A DNA stretch of 64,000 nucleotides from Owenia fusiformis (lineage: Eukaryota; Annelida; Polychaeta; Sabellida; Oweniidae), in contig CAIIXF020000001.1 of NCBI GenBank assembly GCA_903813345.2, positions 41,199,366-41,263,365 on the forward strand, written 5' to 3'. Positions 62,203 through 64,000 of this stretch are shown here, in pieces. Positions within the stretch are counted from its first letter, which is position 1, and each line of letters starts with the position of its first letter. The translations under genes were made by a program, and so were the position numbers. A model generated the notes under the pieces. That model worked only from the letters and a program-made list of their open reading frames with translations. It searched no databases and was not told the DNA's origin.

Positions 62203-64000
62203 TTTCAAGTTAAACAACCGAGGTCTCCGCCCGTTATTCTGCTCTTGCTACTCGACTAGTTCTGCCTGGCATAAACCTCCCTTGGGGATCTATCACATCT
62301 GCCCATACAGCAATGCTCCCAAACCAGGGGACGGGGTAACCAGATGGTATTATTCCAAAAGTTCACTCTTTTCCCAGAAAATGCTAACACTGTGGATTAT
62401 GTGTTGAAACTTGCTGTCAAGCAGTCTATTAATTGTTTTTGTTTTGAACAAATAGAGGAAATACTTGGCAATCCAAAACAAACAATCAATGATCCAAGTT
62501 TGACGTAAAATAATTAATATATAAACTCCTCTCTTCGGTGTCTTGATATTCTAGATAAGTGCCTCATGTAGACTGCTTAGTCACTCCCAGATTGGTATAT
62601 TCTTTGTGCTGCTGTTGTACAATCTGACGCTAATATAGATATTCTAAACCTGGAAGCAGACCGATATATATGACTGTCTGATGTAATGATAAGCACTATA
62701 AATCGTTACAGTATGAACAGAGCCATGTATTCTAAATAACATGCAAACATATATATATGTCTTCAGACATAAATATTCAGATATTCTAAAGGAACCAGTT
62801 TAGCTATTGATGAACATTAGATACAGTAGATATATACTGTATTCTATATTTTGTTGAGATAAATATCATCAATGCATGCAGACTGTTAAGGTATATTACA
62901 TTGGTAGGCCTTAATGGTACATGGACCGGTATGAAAGCCTACATAATTTGCAACAAATTAACATTTTCTGTCATTTAACTCATCTTTTCAGACATGTTGG
63001 TTTTTCAAACTTGCCAGTTTGATTTTAATAAAAAGTCCATACCTTCGAAATCTAAAAAGTAGTGGTTTTTATATAATAACAAAAACAAAAGCAATATCTT
63101 GATTTATTCTGTAAATCTTTTTTAAACTAAATCATTTTTGGAAATCTAAGGTGTCAAAAAAACTCAAGCATTGAATAAAATCAAACAAAAACAACCTTTT
63201 GCCAATATTCACATTGAGCATGCATATAATGGATATTATATTAATACAACATTTACCAATTCATACACCCCCATCAGGTCATAAAAACTGTTGATATAGT
63301 AAAACCAAATGAGTAAAAATCTGATATTAAGCCAAGATACCAGCAAAGTCTATTGGCAAAGTCCCATGATAATCAATGTTAATCAAAATGGATTAGTCCT
63401 GCATCAAGACCATGTATATCTTATATGTATTATGTGTCATGCTGTTGTACAAATCTGATGCTATATTTTTACTTGACTTTTCATTAAGGTGGTTGTTTAC
63501 ATGACAGCCCTAAAATAACTTTTATTGTATCCATTTTTATGTTAAAATAACTAGGACATAATTATGCTTCATAATCAAAATAAAAGTTATTTTCACCGAT
63601 TTTGTTTTTACTTAAAACATTTTATTCCCTCATGTCAAGGAATAGGAGACAACACGTTTTGTATTTTTGGATGTTTGTGTCTCATATGTTGTTTTATGTG
63701 CAATGAAAATGCATTAAATGTGTCATTACTGGATATAATTCATTAAATCCATCAAAAGTTAAAAAGATATATAAAGGAAATAGAGGCTTAGTGCAAGACT
63801 AATCAGTTCCTTCTAGAGTCCTGAGTTCTGAGTGTGACACTTCTTATCAACTGGAGAATATTGTTATTCTTGGTAACTTTCCTAAAATAACTTCCTAAAG
63901 ACAATATATCATTGCTGCAACAGATTGAGTTACCCATCCTAAAAAAAAGATACTGAGAATCTTAGTCAGAAACAGCTGAGATAAGAGGAGTGAATTAGAT
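62203..64000. other. 5' flank of the VAC8-like gene
   Basis: The first ~130 bp beyond the inferred ATG (62203-62335) is less AT-rich and could be 5'UTR. Beyond that I see only AT-rich sequence and chance ORFs. A CpG-type promoter was not evident. Confidence 0.4.

Overview
The window is animal genomic DNA: AT-rich, with intron-containing genes bounded by GT-AG splice sites, no operons, and abundant transposon-derived repeats. No annotation came with it, so the four host gene models were built here by joining exons whose reading phases match. The neuropeptide F precursor has the YFAIVGRPRF-Gly ending typical of protostome, especially lophotrochozoan, NPF peptides. A mollusc, annelid, brachiopod, nemertean or similar is therefore the best guess; I cannot name the species.

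Layout: (1) 1-5.4 kb, no gene found, with a cluster of short inverted repeats near 0.27-0.5 kb. (2) 5.4-8.6 kb, + strand: NPF/NPY-type prohormone gene with an intron inside the codon for the penultimate Arg of the mature peptide. (3) 10.8-18.2 kb, + strand: complete 7-exon short-chain dehydrogenase gene of the SDR16C (epidermal retinol dehydrogenase 2-like) family, 312 aa. (4) 18.2-26.6 kb: convergent intergenic region full of small DNA transposons (TTAA-type, TA-type and others). (5) 26.6-62.2 kb, - strand: a 13-exon, 596-aa VAC8-like armadillo-repeat gene whose introns hold most of the repeats. These include a broken DIRS-type tyrosine-recombinase retrotransposon (38.3-43.3 kb), a 2.37-kb element with about 525-bp terminal inverted repeats and a 5-bp target duplication (46.46-48.83 kb), and two repeat elements carrying large 135/148-bp satellite arrays (27.7-30.2 and 49.5-51.0 kb). 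(6) 56.3-60.0 kb, + strand: a complete 6-exon chymotrypsin-fold serine protease gene nested antisense in the first intron of the armadillo gene. (7) 62.2-64 kb: upstream flank of the armadillo gene.

The host genes have no evident shared pathway (secreted neuropeptide, membrane-associated retinoid/steroid oxidoreductase, armadillo scaffold, secreted protease). Their adjacency is ordinary animal gene order. The most interesting parts are the long-TIR element with a possible small spliced gene inside, the satellite-bearing element family copied twice within one gene, the nested protease with an unusual activation site and chymotrypsin/elastase-like pocket, and the textbook NPY/NPF intron position.
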